Below, one piece after another: positions 23,129 through 33,483 of a DNA stretch of 55,181 nucleotides (positions are counted from its first letter, which is position 1; each line of letters opens with the position of its first letter). Location: positions 1 to 55,181 of the forward strand of contig NZ_PYMA01000026.1 of assembly GCF_003026495.1 (NCBI RefSeq). The letters run 5' to 3'. The notes under the pieces were generated by a model. It saw only the letters and a list, made by a program, of their open reading frames with translations, was not told where the DNA came from and ran no database searches. The DNA comes from Photobacterium sanctipauli. Its GTDB lineage: Bacteria > Pseudomonadota > Gammaproteobacteria > Enterobacterales > Vibrionaceae. Position numbers and translations under genes: made by a program.

Positions 23129-26100
23129 TTGACTCAGTCGAATACCTCTCAGTCTGACGTTTTAAATAATGAAAAAACGTTAAAAGCCGCGATTAAAGAT
23201 TGCATGATTCGCGATCGTTTCCGTTTGCACAAGCGAGTGCAAGGTGCGGCAAGAATTAAGAAAGATGCAGCTCGTCATGCTGTGTTTGATGAAATCGCTC
23301 TCGACATTGCAAAATCAATGCAAGTTGTCGAAATGCGTACCACCCAACGCCCTAAGATCACCTACCCAGAACAGCTGCCTGTTAGCCAGAAAAAAGACGA
23401 CATTGCCGAAGCGATTAAGAATAATCAGGTTGTTATCGTTGCTGGTGAAACAGGCTCAGGTAAAACTACCCAGCTACCTAAAATTTGTATGGAGCTAGGG
23501 CTAGGTACCAAGGGGATGATAGGTCACACCCAGCCACGACGACTGGCCGCCCGTTCGGTGGCTAGCCGTATCGCCGAAGAGCTTCAATGTGAATTGGGCT
23601 CTTATGTGGGTTATAAGGTTCGATTCAACGATAAAGTATCGGATCGCAGCCAAGTTAAATTGATGACAGACGGTATCTTGCTGGCAGAGATCCAGAATGA
23701 CCGTTACCTGAATCAATACGACACAATCATTATTGATGAAGCCCACGAACGAAGCCTGAATATCGACTTCATCATGGGTTACTTGCGTGAGCTATTGCCG
23801 AAGCGCCCTGATCTAAAGGTGATCATTACCTCGGCAACGATCGACCCAGAGCGATTCTCGAAACACTTCAAAAATGCCCCAATCATTGAAGTGTCTGGTC
23901 GTACGTATCCGGTTGAGGTTCGTTATCGTCCGGTTTCTGAAGACGGCGATGATAGCGACCGTGATCAGCTACAAGCCATTTTTGATGCGGTTGATGAACT
24001 GTGTGACGAAGGATCGGGCGATATTCTTATCTTCATGAATGGTGAGCGTGAAATTCGTGATACCGCAGATGCGCTTGAAAAGCGTAACTTGCGTGACACC
24101 GAAGTTTTGCCACTGTATGCAAGGCTATCGGCAGGTGAGCAGAACAGGGTATTCCAGTCACACGCCGGTCGCCGAATTGTTCTTTCAACTAACGTCGCCG
24201 AAACATCGCTAACAGTCCCTGGTATCAAGTACGTTATTGACCCAGGTACAGCGCGTATTAGTCGTTACAGTTACCGTACCAAAGTACAGCGCCTGCCGAT
24301 TGAACGAATCTCGCAGGCCAGTGCAAACCAGCGTAAAGGTCGATGTGGTCGTGTGGCGGAAGGTATCTGTATTCGTCTTTACTCAGAGGAAGACTTCCTG
24401 TCTCGTCCTGAGTTTACCGATCCTGAAATTCTGCGTACCAACCTGGCATCGGTTATCTTGCAGATGACCGCTATTGGCCTTGGTGACATTCAAGCTTTCC
24501 CATTTGTAGAAGCGCCGGATAACCGTAATATTCAAGATGGTATCCGCTTGCTGGAAGAATTGGGTGCCATTAACACCAAAGCTAAAGATCCTCGTAAGCG
24601 TTTATCGCCAATGGGGCGCCAGCTGGCTCGCTTGCCAATCGATCCGCGTCTTGCCCGCATGGTGTTGGAAGCACCTAAACATGGCTCGCTACGTGAAGTG
24701 ATGATCATTGCTTCTGCGCTATCTATTCAGGATCCGCGTGAACGCCCGTCAGAAAAGCAACAAGCCTCGGATGAAAAGCACCGTCGATTCTATGATAAAG
24801 AATCGGATTTCGTGACCTTTGTAAATCTTTGGGATTACATCCAGGAGCAACAAAAGGCGCTTTCTGGCAACCAGTTCCGTCGTCAGTGTAAGAAAGACTA
24901 CCTGAACTACTTACGTGTCCGTGAGTGGCAGGATATCTACTTCCAAGTCAGCCAAGTGGTGAAAGAGCTTGAATTCCGAATTAATGAACAGGAAGCAAGT
25001 TACCAAGGTATTCATACTGCGATCCTTTCGGGGATGTTGTCTCACATTGGTTTGAAAGACCAAGAGAAAAATGAGTACCAAGGTGCCCGTAATGCACGTT
25101 TCAATATCTTCCCTGGCTCTGGCATCTTCAAGAAGCAGCCGAAATGGGTGATGGTAGCCGAACTGGTAGAAACATCTCGCCTATGGGGACGTATTGCGGC
25201 CAAAATTCAACCTGAATGGGTCGAGCCTCTCGCTGAGCATTTATTAAAGCGCAGCTACAGTGAGCCGCACTGGGAGAAAAAGCAAGCCGCAGTCTCTGCG
25301 TTTGAGAAGGTAACGCTTTACGGAATTCCAATTATCGGTAAGCGTAAAGTGAACTACGGCCGAATTGATCCTGTAGTATCGCGTGAGCTATTTATCCGCT
25401 CTGCGCTGGTGGAAGGAGATTGGGAGACCAAGCATAAGTTCTACCACCAGAACCGTAAATTGCTAAAAGAAGTCGAAGAGCTGGAGCACAAGTCACGCCG
25501 TCGTGACATCTTGATTGATGACGATGCGCTGTTTGAGTTTTACGATCAGCGCATTGAGCACACTGTGGTATCGGGACGCCACTTCGATACGTGGTGGAAG
25601 AAAGCAAGCCGAGACAACAAAGAGCTGCTGAACTTTGAGCGTGATATGTTGTTCAGGGGGGATGCAAGCCATGTCACCGATCTTGATTACCCGAACTTCT
25701 GGCATCAAGGAAACTTGAAGCTGAAGTTGAGCTACCAATTTGAGCCGGGCGAAGACAGTGACGGTGTCACGGTGCATGTGCCGCTACCTATTTTGAACCA
25801 GGTTGAAGTGGATGGCTTCGACTGGCAGATCCCTGGCCTGCGCCAAGAGTTGGTGGTTGCGCTGATCAAGGCATTGCCAAAGCCTGTTCGACGTAACTTT
25901 GTGCCTGCGCCAAACTACGCTGATGCATTTCTTGCTCGTGTTGATGCGATGTCGATGCCATTGCTTGATGCGCTAGAAAAAGAGCTAAAGCGAATGACGG
26001 GTGTGACCGTGCTGCGTGAAGACTGGAATCTAGAGCAGATCCCGGATCATTTGAAAATCACCTACCGCGTTGTTGATCATCGCAATCGTAAGCTGAAAGA

Positions 26101-27043
26101 AAGCAAAGATCTTTACAGCTTGAAAGATGGCTTGAAGGAGAAGGTTCAAGAGACCTTATCTAAGGTTGCCGATGATGATATCGAGCAAGAAGGTTTGAAA
26201 ACCTGGAGCTTCGGTAAACTGCCTGAGCGTTATCAGCAAAAACGAGGTGGCTTTGAAGTCAAAGCGTATCCTGCGATTGTCGATAACAAAGATTCTGTTG
26301 GCATCAAATTATTTGAGACCGAAGAAGAGCAGCGCAATGCGATGCAGCAGGGCCAGCGCCGTCTTGTTTTGCTAAACGTGCCGTCACCGATTAAATATTT
26401 GCATGCTAACTTGCCGAACAAATCAAAGCTGGGCCTGTACTTCAACCCTTATGGTCGAGTACTGGATCTTATCGATGACTGTATTGCTTGTGGTATCGAT
26501 AAGCTCATTGAAGAGAAGGGCGGTTTAGTCTGGGAGCCAGAAGCGTTTGAAGCGCTGAAAGAACACATCCGTGGTGAATTGGGCGATACCGTAGTTGAGA
26601 TTGCTAAACAGGTTGAAGAAATTTTGACCACGGCATTCAATATCAACAAGCGCCTAAAAGGACGCGTTGATTTAACCATGGCGTTTGCCCTTTCAGATAT
26701 TAAAGCGCAAATCGAAGGTTTGATCTTTAAAGGCTTTGCCACTGAGTGCGGCTGGCGCAAATTACCGGATATCTTACGTTACATGCGTGCCATTGAACGT
26801 CGAATGGAGAAATTGCCAATCGACCCGAACAAAGATCGCATGCACATTATGAAGATAGAATCGGTAGTGGCAGACTATAAAGAATTGCTGAACAAAATTC
26901 CGAAAGGCCAACCTGTGCCGAATAAGGTGAGAGAAATCCGTTGGATGATTGAAGAACTCCGCGTGAGTTACTTCGCCCAGCAACTCGGTACCCCGTATCC
27001 GGTTTCTGATAAACGTGTTCGTAATGCAATTAGTGATTGCTAA
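23129..27043 (+). CDS. hrpA: ATP-dependent RNA helicase HrpA
   Basis: Start placed at TTG 23129, with AGGA 5 bases upstream: this gives 1304 residues, starting TQSNTSQSDV, the length and N-terminal layout of E. coli HrpA (1300). An ATG at 22976 is open in frame but lacks family similarity. Motifs: IVKNNQVVIVAGETGSGKTTQ-type P-loop, TQPRRLAARSVA, DEAHERS, ITSATIDPE, STNVAETSLTVPG, QRKGRCGR. The C-terminal 600 residues carry the HrpA-specific OB-fold and DUF3418 regions. In E. coli HrpA processes daa mRNA and resolves stalled ribosomes; the same role is inferred. Single gene ending at a strong terminator. Confidence 0.95.
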   Translation: MTQSNTSQSDVLNNEKTLKAAIKDCMIRDRFRLHKRVQGAARIKKDAARHAVFDEIALDIAKSMQVVEMRTTQRPKITYPEQLPVSQKKDDIAEAIKNNQVVIVAGETGSGKTTQLPKICMELGLGTKGMIGHTQPRRLAARSVASRIAEELQCELGSYVGYKVRFNDKVSDRSQVKLMTDGILLAEIQNDRYLNQYDTIIIDEAHERSLNIDFIMGYLRELLPKRPDLKVIITSATIDPERFSKHFKNAPIIEVSGRTYPVEVRYRPVSEDGDDSDRDQLQAIFDAVDELCDEGSGDILIFMNGEREIRDTADALEKRNLRDTEVLPLYARLSAGEQNRVFQSHAGRRIVLSTNVAETSLTVPGIKYVIDPGTARISRYSYRTKVQRLPIERISQASANQRKGRCGRVAEGICIRLYSEEDFLSRPEFTDPEILRTNLASVILQMTAIGLGDIQAFPFVEAPDNRNIQDGIRLLEELGAINTKAKDPRKRLSPMGRQLARLPIDPRLARMVLEAPKHGSLREVMIIASALSIQDPRERPSEKQQASDEKHRRFYDKESDFVTFVNLWDYIQEQQKALSGNQFRRQCKKDYLNYLRVREWQDIYFQVSQVVKELEFRINEQEASYQGIHTAILSGMLSHIGLKDQEKNEYQGARNARFNIFPGSGIFKKQPKWVMVAELVETSRLWGRIAAKIQPEWVEPLAEHLLKRSYSEPHWEKKQAAVSAFEKVTLYGIPIIGKRKVNYGRIDPVVSRELFIRSALVEGDWETKHKFYHQNRKLLKEVEELEHKSRRRDILIDDDALFEFYDQRIEHTVVSGRHFDTWWKKASRDNKELLNFERDMLFRGDASHVTDLDYPNFWHQGNLKLKLSYQFEPGEDSDGVTVHVPLPILNQVEVDGFDWQIPGLRQELVVALIKALPKPVRRNFVPAPNYADAFLARVDAMSMPLLDALEKELKRMTGVTVLREDWNLEQIPDHLKITYRVVDHRNRKLKESKDLYSLKDGLKEKVQETLSKVADDDIEQEGLKTWSFGKLPERYQQKRGGFEVKAYPAIVDNKDSVGIKLFETEEEQRNAMQQGQRRLVLLNVPSPIKYLHANLPNKSKLGLYFNPYGRVLDLIDDCIACGIDKLIEEKGGLVWEPEAFEALKEHIRGELGDTVVEIAKQVEEILTTAFNINKRLKGRVDLTMAFALSDIKAQIEGLIFKGFATECGWRKLPDILRYMRAIERRMEKLPIDPNKDRMHIMKIESVVADYKELLNKIPKGQPVPNKVREIRWMIEELRVSYFAQQLGTPYPVSDKRVRNAISDC

Positions 27044-27087
27044 TTAGCGTTGATCAGCGCCAGAAAAAGGTAAGCGCTAAAAAAATA

Positions 27088-27120
27088 GAAAGCCAAGGTA
27101 TAAATTGCCTTGGCTTTTTT
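27088..27120 (+). terminator. Rho-independent terminator of hrpA
   Basis: AAAGCCAAGG pairs with CCTTGGCTTT across a loop of about nine bases and is followed by a T run, 45 bases past the hrpA stop. Confidence 0.9.
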
Positions 27121-27229
27121 ATTGAGTAGTAACAGCGAAATCTGAAATGTTTTTTGGCGTAGATTGGTAAATCTGTCTGAGGCCGTGGGGGTAAGCTAGT
27201 GTTAATCCCGCTGTTTAGAGAGTTGATTT

Positions 27230-28654
27230 ATGTTCAAAAAAACGCTGATTGCTGTTTCGGTGACAATGGCGACTTCCATCGCTTTTGCTGCGCCAGTTAT
27301 TAATAACGACAGTACCCATTCTCAAGAAAGCCCAAGCGAACAGGTAGTGGTGTTTAATAACGTGAATGTTTTCAATGGTACTGATGACAAACTATACCAA
27401 GACCACACTGTTGTGGTGACGGGCAATAAAATTACTGCTGTTACCCAAGGAGAGGTCGATATACCTGCCAATGCAAAAGTGATTGATGGTGAAGGGCGTA
27501 CATTGATGCCTGCAATGGTGGAAGCACATATGCACTTAACATTGCCAAAAGGCTTATTGGGTACAGACGATATGCGGTGGTCTGAAATTGCTGTCCATGC
27601 TCAAGAGTTCGCGGAAATGTATCTCGATTTAGGCTTTGGCACGATCCGAGATGTTGGTGGTGCTGACGGTTCATGGACTGACATGGAACGAAGTGGACAG
27701 CTTGCTCAGGTGCCTCGTATCTATGCATCAGGTGCACCTATTGCGCCCATTGGCAGTCATGCTGATGTTGGCCTGCAATCTCGTCGTTTGACGGATTCAC
27801 CGCAAAACCTTGAACTGCTAAATATCATGTCGAACATTAATGGAGTTGACGAGATCAAAAAGCAGGCGAGGTATAACTACCGACAGGGTGGCCAATTTAC
27901 CAAAGTCTTTCAGTCCGGTGGTGTTTCTTCTAAATTTGACCCTTGGCAGTACGTCTCGTTTACAGATGAAGAGTTACAAGCGGCGGTTGAAATGGCAGAG
28001 AGCTACGGCTCTTATGTCGCCACCCATGCTTACTCCGATAAAGCAGTAAAGACAGCGCTGAACAACGGAGTTAAGTCAATTGAGCACGGCTTTACGTTTA
28101 ATGAATCCCAACACAAGTTATATCAAGAAAAAGGGGCATTCTTGGTTACAAACCTAACGGCTTTCTCGCCTGATTTAGCCAAGGTGCCTGTTGTACAAGA
28201 CCCAATGATCCAAGCCAAGTTGGAAAGTGCGCAAAAGGCATTTAAGGATTACGTCGAAAATGTACAAAAGCTCGACCCTGATTACCGCGCATTTAATACC
28301 GATTGCGTAGGAACCGCTAATCTTTGTGCGAAGCAAATCGCCCACGAGATATATTTAAATGCTAAGTTCTTCGGTAATTTTAATGCACTAAGAGCAATGA
28401 CATCGACTGGCGGTCGTATTTCCGCAGAGCTAATGGAAGATTGGATTAACCCATATTCAGACGGGAAAATTGGTGTCATCGAAGAAGGGGCTTTTGCTGA
28501 TATTCTGCTTATCGACGGGAACCCACTTGAAGATATAAGTTTAGTTGGTGGACGAGAAACTTGGTTTGATAATGATGCAAAACCTGATGGTTCACACCTA
28601 ACTGAAATGGATGTAATCATGAAGGATGGGAAGATCTTCAAAAATACGCTTTGA
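27230..28654 (+). CDS. periplasmic amidohydrolase-superfamily metal hydrolase
   Basis: 474 residues with signal peptide MFKKTLIAVSVTMATSIAFA. Amidohydrolase landmarks: LMPAMVEAHMHLTLP (HxH metal ligands), GTIRDVGGADG, FTKVFQSGG (candidate carboxylated Lys), VATHAYSD and SIEHGFTF (His ligands), and a C-terminal GAFADILLIDGNPLEDI that closes the beta-sandwich. This fits the imidazolonepropionase-like/Xaa-Pro dipeptidase subgroup (peptide or cyclic amide hydrolysis), but the substrate cannot be set. The usual metal Asp may be that in FNTDCVG; this should be checked. Precedes the OprB-like porin by about 120 bases in the same direction, which suggests uptake and breakdown of one substrate. Confidence 0.85.
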   Translation: MFKKTLIAVSVTMATSIAFAAPVINNDSTHSQESPSEQVVVFNNVNVFNGTDDKLYQDHTVVVTGNKITAVTQGEVDIPANAKVIDGEGRTLMPAMVEAHMHLTLPKGLLGTDDMRWSEIAVHAQEFAEMYLDLGFGTIRDVGGADGSWTDMERSGQLAQVPRIYASGAPIAPIGSHADVGLQSRRLTDSPQNLELLNIMSNINGVDEIKKQARYNYRQGGQFTKVFQSGGVSSKFDPWQYVSFTDEELQAAVEMAESYGSYVATHAYSDKAVKTALNNGVKSIEHGFTFNESQHKLYQEKGAFLVTNLTAFSPDLAKVPVVQDPMIQAKLESAQKAFKDYVENVQKLDPDYRAFNTDCVGTANLCAKQIAHEIYLNAKFFGNFNALRAMTSTGGRISAELMEDWINPYSDGKIGVIEEGAFADILLIDGNPLEDISLVGGRETWFDNDAKPDGSHLTEMDVIMKDGKIFKNTL

Positions 28655-28682
28655 GTTGTTAATGATTAAATAATGCTTACCC

Positions 28683-28715
28683 AGAGTAAGGCGCTGCCTT
28701 GGAGTGCCTTGCTCT
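28683..28715 (+). repeat. intercistronic hairpin
   Basis: AGAGTAAGGC (28683-28692) pairs with GCCTTGCTCT (28706-28715) with one mismatch. It lies between the amidohydrolase and porin genes and may attenuate or process the shared transcript. Confidence 0.5.
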
Positions 28716-28775
28716 ACTGTTGCCATTTTATGGGTGCTTAATAGGAAGCATAAAGAAAATCAAAGAGTCGTTATT

Positions 28776-29998
28776 ATGAAAAATTATCCCGTTATTATTG
28801 GTTTGGGGGCGTTATCGCTTCTGAGCCTTACATCTTACGCTGCTGATTTTGGAGGGCCAGATACTGTTGAAAATACGCTGCCAGTCCAGCAGAAAAAGGA
28901 GAAAAATTGGCGGGAAGAAATAGCAGAAAAAGGAGTATCTGTTGGTGCTGATTATACGGCATTAGGTATTACATCCCCCAATGGTTCCGAAGGTAATCAA
29001 GTGAATCGTGCTTCTGGTGTCGCCCGTGTGTATGGCACTTGGGGTATAGTTAATAAGGGAGGAAAAGATACCGGTAGCTTAGTTTGGAAAGCGGAACATC
29101 GTCATGCTTATAGTAAAACACCACCTAAAAATGCAGGCTTTATTGATGATGTTAGTGGTGGTCCTGAAGGGTTAGGGTACGTAGGGATGATTGGTGCCGC
29201 CTATAATGATCAAGCTGTACGGGTCACCAACCTTCATTGGAAGCAGAAATTGAATAATGGTAAAACGACGGTGATTGGTGGCTGGCAAGATGTCACGGAT
29301 TATGTCGATACTTATGCGTTGGCGAGTCCTTGGACGGGATTTACTAACTTGGCATTCTCTACTGGCGCTGGAGCGATGGGGTTACCCGATGACGGAATTT
29401 TAGCGATATCTGCAGGCCATATGATTACGGATAACTTGTATGCTGTAGCCGGTATCGCCGATGCCAATGGAAAGTCGGATGATATTCTCGATGGTTTTAA
29501 TACGGTATTTGATGAAAGCCAATTTTTACCACGCTAGAGTTGGGCTGGACCGCTTCTCAAAACCAGATTTATACCGATAATGTGCATGTTACCTTGTGGG
29601 ATTTTGGCGAGGGTACCCGCCATAGTATTGCTACGGGTGAGGGGGGACGGGGAGTCAACTTCTCTGCCAGCTGGTTCGCAACCGATAAGCTAATGCCTTT
29701 TATTCGAGGCGGCATCTCTGAAGGTGATTTTGCCCTTTATGATAAATCGTTGAGTGTGGGATTTGGCTATTTTGGCTTGGGTAAGGAAACCAATAATCTT
29801 GGTGTTGCTGTTAACTGGTCGGAAACGAACGAAGAAGCGTTTGGTGGCGATGAACAAATAGCCGCCGAAGTTTTCTACAACATGCAAGTCGGTGATAATT
29901 TGCAAATTACGCCAGACATTCAAGTGATTAAAGACCCGGCATTTTCAAGTGAGGATACGGCAGTTGTGTTTGGGCTAAGAGCCAGAGTCTTTTTCTAA
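28776..29998 (+). pseudogene. OprB-like carbohydrate porin, frameshifted at a T run
   Basis: Start at ATG 28776 with signal peptide MKNYPVIIGLGALSLLSLTSYAA. The frame runs to a stop at 29535-29537. The C-terminal 152 residues continue in another frame to 29998. At 29523-29527 the DNA reads CAA-TTTTT-ACC; one more T would restore QFFTTLELGWTASQNQ, the strand expected in this family. The joined product would be about 407 residues with a terminal aromatic strand (LRARVFF), full length for an OprB-type outer-membrane porin. So either a one-base deletion has broken the gene, slippage switches it, or the base is a sequencing error. The flanking frames are otherwise clean, so any damage is recent. 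Confidence 0.85.
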
Positions 29999-30000
29999 TA

Positions 30001-30030
30001 AAAACGGAGCCTAGCGGCTCCGTTTTTGTA
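30001..30030. terminator. bidirectional terminator
   Basis: AAAACGGAGCC-TAGC-GGCTCCGTTTT with T runs on both strands, between the porin and the convergent gsk gene. Confidence 0.9.
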
Positions 30031-30043
30031 TCTTTAACGTCAA

Positions 30044-31348
30044 TTAACGTTCCCAGTATGCTTCTTCCAAGCAATCTTCACGTTCTGGAAGGCCGCGAGA
30101 CAAGCGAGGTGCATGCTGCGTCAATACTTCATAGCTTACGCGGTTGGAGTATTGGCAAATTTGTGAGAAAGATGAGTAGCTCAAAAACTCAGCGGTGTGT
30201 TTACCTGAGTTTGGCACATTCGCTTTGTGGTAGCGGTTTGCAGACATATCGTGCAGCAGCGCTGAAAGGGCTGCATCACCGGCACCGTTGGTGTTTTTAA
30301 TCTCTACAGGGCCGCCTAGGTAAGGCGCAATGTGAGAATAAACACGGATTGGGTTCTCACAGCTGTCTTTTTTCATCGGGCGGCTGAATTCGTATTTGTT
30401 GAAGTCAGCAATTTTTCCCGGTAGCAAAGGCAGGGTAGATTCTCGCTTTAGGGCGTCATCAGTGTAACCTGCCATGTAAAGGCCAATAGGGCCGGCAGTG
30501 CAAAGTACAAGATCAACCCATTCTAGTGCTTTGTCAGCAGCAAGTAGCGGATCTTTTTCCCCGGTAAGGGCTTCACCTTCTTCTTCGTTCATTGCAACAC
30601 AGGTTACGTGCTCTTTTAGGAACTCGATCCACCAGTCTTGCAAGCCTTCAACAACGTATTTAGTACCAAGCGTCAGTACCACTGGCACATTGTACTTCTT
30701 CGCATACTCGATGGCTTTTAGCGCAGACTCTTTCATTGCTTCGTCTTCTCGGCAACGAACAAGGTAAGAGGAAAGCACTAAGGCTGATGCATTTTCAAAA
30801 GCGCTTTCTGGTACATACTCAGGGGTCAGTTGATTCATTTCCCCAGAGTTGATCGCAAAAGTACGCTCACCGTCCTCGGTGATTAGGGTGTAGCAACGAC
30901 CGATAGGGCCATCAACAGGTTGCAAGTGATCAAGATCCATACGGCTTGATGTGTTGCACAGGTAGCGGTAAGCGTAAGAACCGATCTTTAGATCTTGGCT
31001 CATTACACCCAAAAGAATTGATTTATCGTCAGCGAGAACAGAGTAGTTGTGCAGGGTGTTACCAATGGTATCGCCCGGGTACTCGTGGCTGATCAGATTG
31101 CGCTCTTTTAATTCTTGGTACAGTAGCTCAGCCTTGTCCTCTTCAAGCACTAGCGAGTGACCCTTACTTAGGTTATGACGGTCAAGAAATGCATCATCGA
31201 TACGAGCTTCGATATCAACGATAGTTTGACCAACACCAACCAAGTGGGTACGAGATAGCGGATTTTCTTGCTGGATTTGAGCTACTAATGGATCGCGGGC
31301 ATTGACTGGAAAGTAATGCTTTGATTTACGCTGACCAGGGAATTTCAT
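30044..31348 (-). CDS. gsk: inosine/guanosine kinase
   Basis: 434 residues, the length of Vibrio/E. coli Gsk. PfkB/ribokinase fold: VGVGQTIVDIEARID at the start of the fold and NTNGAGDAALSALLHDM near the C-terminus, the anion-hole GAGD with the catalytic Asp. Phosphorylates inosine and guanosine to IMP and GMP in purine salvage (cytosol). Stand-alone gene ending at the shared terminator at 30001. Confidence 0.95.
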   Translation of the reverse strand: MKFPGQRKSKHYFPVNARDPLVAQIQQENPLSRTHLVGVGQTIVDIEARIDDAFLDRHNLSKGHSLVLEEDKAELLYQELKERNLISHEYPGDTIGNTLHNYSVLADDKSILLGVMSQDLKIGSYAYRYLCNTSSRMDLDHLQPVDGPIGRCYTLITEDGERTFAINSGEMNQLTPEYVPESAFENASALVLSSYLVRCREDEAMKESALKAIEYAKKYNVPVVLTLGTKYVVEGLQDWWIEFLKEHVTCVAMNEEEGEALTGEKDPLLAADKALEWVDLVLCTAGPIGLYMAGYTDDALKRESTLPLLPGKIADFNKYEFSRPMKKDSCENPIRVYSHIAPYLGGPVEIKNTNGAGDAALSALLHDMSANRYHKANVPNSGKHTAEFLSYSSFSQICQYSNRVSYEVLTQHAPRLSRGLPEREDCLEEAYWER

Positions 31349-31567
31349 GTGTGAGGCTATCGGTTAATGAGAATTTTCGTTCATTGTATCATAAAAATGC
31401 GAGTTATATCCCAATTTATGACGATCTAGTGACAGCGAGCGTTCTTTTGCTGTTTTTTTGTTCGCCCTTGAAACGCAAGTCAGGCTGAAGAGGTATAGCG
31501 AATACGTAAATAGCAAAACAGCCACATAAGTGGCTGTAAAATAAACAATCATCACGAGGGCTAAAGC

Positions 31568-32263
31568 CTAGGAAAGTAGCTTAGGCTCGTTGGCACGGGT
31601 GCCGCCAACTGGGCGGTTTACAGAGATAGAACGGCCTTTTTTCATGCCTTTTTCGTAATCATCGGTAAGTGCCTTCATTGCTTCTTGCAATTGTTTTTTG
31701 AAGGTTTCACGGTCGAGGTTTTTGAACTCTTTGTCGATGTAGTTGGTCATGCGCTTATCATGATCATCATCAGTATTAAGTTCTGGCAACTTCTCCAATG
31801 CCCCCTCAAGCCAACCGGCCAAGAAGGAGGACACACGGCGGCTAACTTCAGCATTGCTGGTGCCGGTACCTTGGAAGCTGTTTCGGAATTGACCGGTTTG
31901 CTGGTTCATTTCACGGTAAACAACATCAAAGGCGAAGGCTGCAAAGATGGCACGCTCGGCAACGCCAATGAACTCTGCTTGCTTGAGACCTTTATGGTTT
32001 GTCAGCACACATTCAACCCCAAAACGACGGTTAATGCCGCGGATAATTTTCAAAATCTGTGGGCTGATATCTGACGGTAGCAGGGTACTCGCCTTGGTTT
32101 TGCCCATCTGGATAAATTCGATGTCATCTTGCTCTAGTCCGTACTTAAGCATCAGGCGATGCGCCATCTTGATAGCTTGAGCCGCTTCGTTAACGTTGGC
32201 AGAGTTTCCCAGCTCTAGGCATTTTGCAATTTTTTTCAGCGCCTTTCGCTTTTGTTCAGACAT
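31568..32263 (-). CDS. DUF2786-domain protein
   Basis: 231 residues. The N-terminal KALKKIAKCLELGNSANVNEAAQAIKMAHRLMLKYGLEQDD is the DUF2786 helical domain. The rest (EFIGVAERAIFAAFAFDVVYREMN, VSSFLAGWLEGALEKLP) matches the paired C-terminal domain found with it. The family is common in proteobacteria and phages, with no established function. About 250 bases separate it from the divergent zinc-ribbon-like gene; that gap has a GTACCCGAG/CTCGGGAGTAC near-palindrome (32411-32432). Confidence 0.85.
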   Translation of the reverse strand: MSEQKRKALKKIAKCLELGNSANVNEAAQAIKMAHRLMLKYGLEQDDIEFIQMGKTKASTLLPSDISPQILKIIRGINRRFGVECVLTNHKGLKQAEFIGVAERAIFAAFAFDVVYREMNQQTGQFRNSFQGTGTSNAEVSRRVSSFLAGWLEGALEKLPELNTDDDHDKRMTNYIDKEFKNLDRETFKKQLQEAMKALTDDYEKGMKKGRSISVNRPVGGTRANEPKLLS

Positions 32264-32517
32264 GCGTTCACACCATTTTTGAAAAAGGGGGCGTATTTTA
32301 ACGTTTTCAGGCGCCTAGCACAAACGGAAACCCGCGAGTGTATGGCTCAAAACAGCAGTGAAATCGGGATATTGCTTATAATTCAAACAGCAAGGATTGT
32401 ATTCATTAATGTACCCGAGTAGCTCGGGAGTACAACATAATTGGCAAATATTCTTGAGTATGATTATTTAGCCTCGCATAATGACGCGCAACGTCTCTTC
32501 ATAACGACAGCTACAAT

Positions 32518-33480
32518 ATGACCGACACTTATCAATCCATCGATGTTCCATTCGAATATCGCCACACATGCTGGTTTTGCGGTGAGCCTTACTATGAGTC
32601 ATACGCTTTCATGGCTTCGCCTAACTATGACAACCAGACCCAGCCTATTCTTATTCCGAGCTGTCAGGAGTGCTTTGGCATTTGCCGTGGTATCAAAGCA
32701 GGTGGGTTGGATTTATTACGAGATAAAGTAAAAGAAGGCTTGCATAAAAAATACCAAAAGCACTTGCAGATAGGTGTTAATTGGACCAAGGAAGAGTTGG
32801 AAGAGTCTGAATTTGAAGGCAAAGCCCTAGAAGGATTCAGAGAAAGCGCATGGGCCATGTATGAGATTGCAAAAGGTCGAGTCAATTATACCGGTTGGCC
32901 TTTAACCATTGATGGTTTGCCTGTGGCGTCCATGAGTACCGCGTTTCATGTTGAGTTTGATGGTATTACCTATACCAGTATTAATCAGGCGGTTGAGCAG
33001 CTTGCGAAGGCGTATGCAATCCCACAGGCTTACCTCGAAGACGTGGTGCAGCTTGTTGGCCGTGATCGTCTTGCCTATGCGATTCGTTTTGCCAAAACCA
33101 CTTATGGTTATTCAGCGGCAGAAAGAGAAGCGAGTATTGGCAGCTTGAGGGCGTTATTAGCAGAGGAGCAAGCGTTAGCCGAAGCTGCCCCGAAGGCGAA
33201 ACAGGGTGTCGATGTGCCATTAAGTGAGATCAAGGAACTGATTTTACATAGAACCCTGATCCCAACGCCTGCGATTCAATGGATTTTAAAGCGTGGCGTA
33301 ACGTCTTTGCAGCAGCTGGCTGAAGCCGAAGATAAATTTTTTGAGCATTTTGGCCAAGACTCTGAGTTAACCGCTTTCACGTATTTCAATGCTATTCAGA
33401 TCTACCTTGAACAACGAGAGATAGATTTGGATTGGGCGGAAAACCACGATCCGAACCATCACTTGTTTAAGCACATTTAA
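32518..33480 (+). CDS. conserved protein with N-terminal CxxC zinc ribbon
   Basis: 320 residues. Two CxxC pairs near the N-terminus (CWFCGEPYYE and PSCQECFGIC) look like a zinc-binding HNH-like or treble-clef finger. The remainder is helical, with repeated YAIRFAKTTYGYSAAEREASIG and LILHRTLIPTPAIQWILKRGV-type segments that resemble helix-hairpin units. No catalytic residues were recognised. It looks like an uncharacterised Vibrionaceae core protein. Ends at a hairpin terminator. Confidence 0.75.
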   Translation: MTDTYQSIDVPFEYRHTCWFCGEPYYESYAFMASPNYDNQTQPILIPSCQECFGICRGIKAGGLDLLRDKVKEGLHKKYQKHLQIGVNWTKEELEESEFEGKALEGFRESAWAMYEIAKGRVNYTGWPLTIDGLPVASMSTAFHVEFDGITYTSINQAVEQLAKAYAIPQAYLEDVVQLVGRDRLAYAIRFAKTTYGYSAAEREASIGSLRALLAEEQALAEAAPKAKQGVDVPLSEIKELILHRTLIPTPAIQWILKRGVTSLQQLAEAEDKFFEHFGQDSELTAFTYFNAIQIYLEQREIDLDWAENHDPNHHLFKHI

Positions 33481-33483
33481 ATC

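Noticed and set aside
31364..31555. 63-codon reverse frame between gsk and the DUF2786 gene
   Set aside because: Hydrophobic start but no ribosome site and no similarity; left as intergenic.
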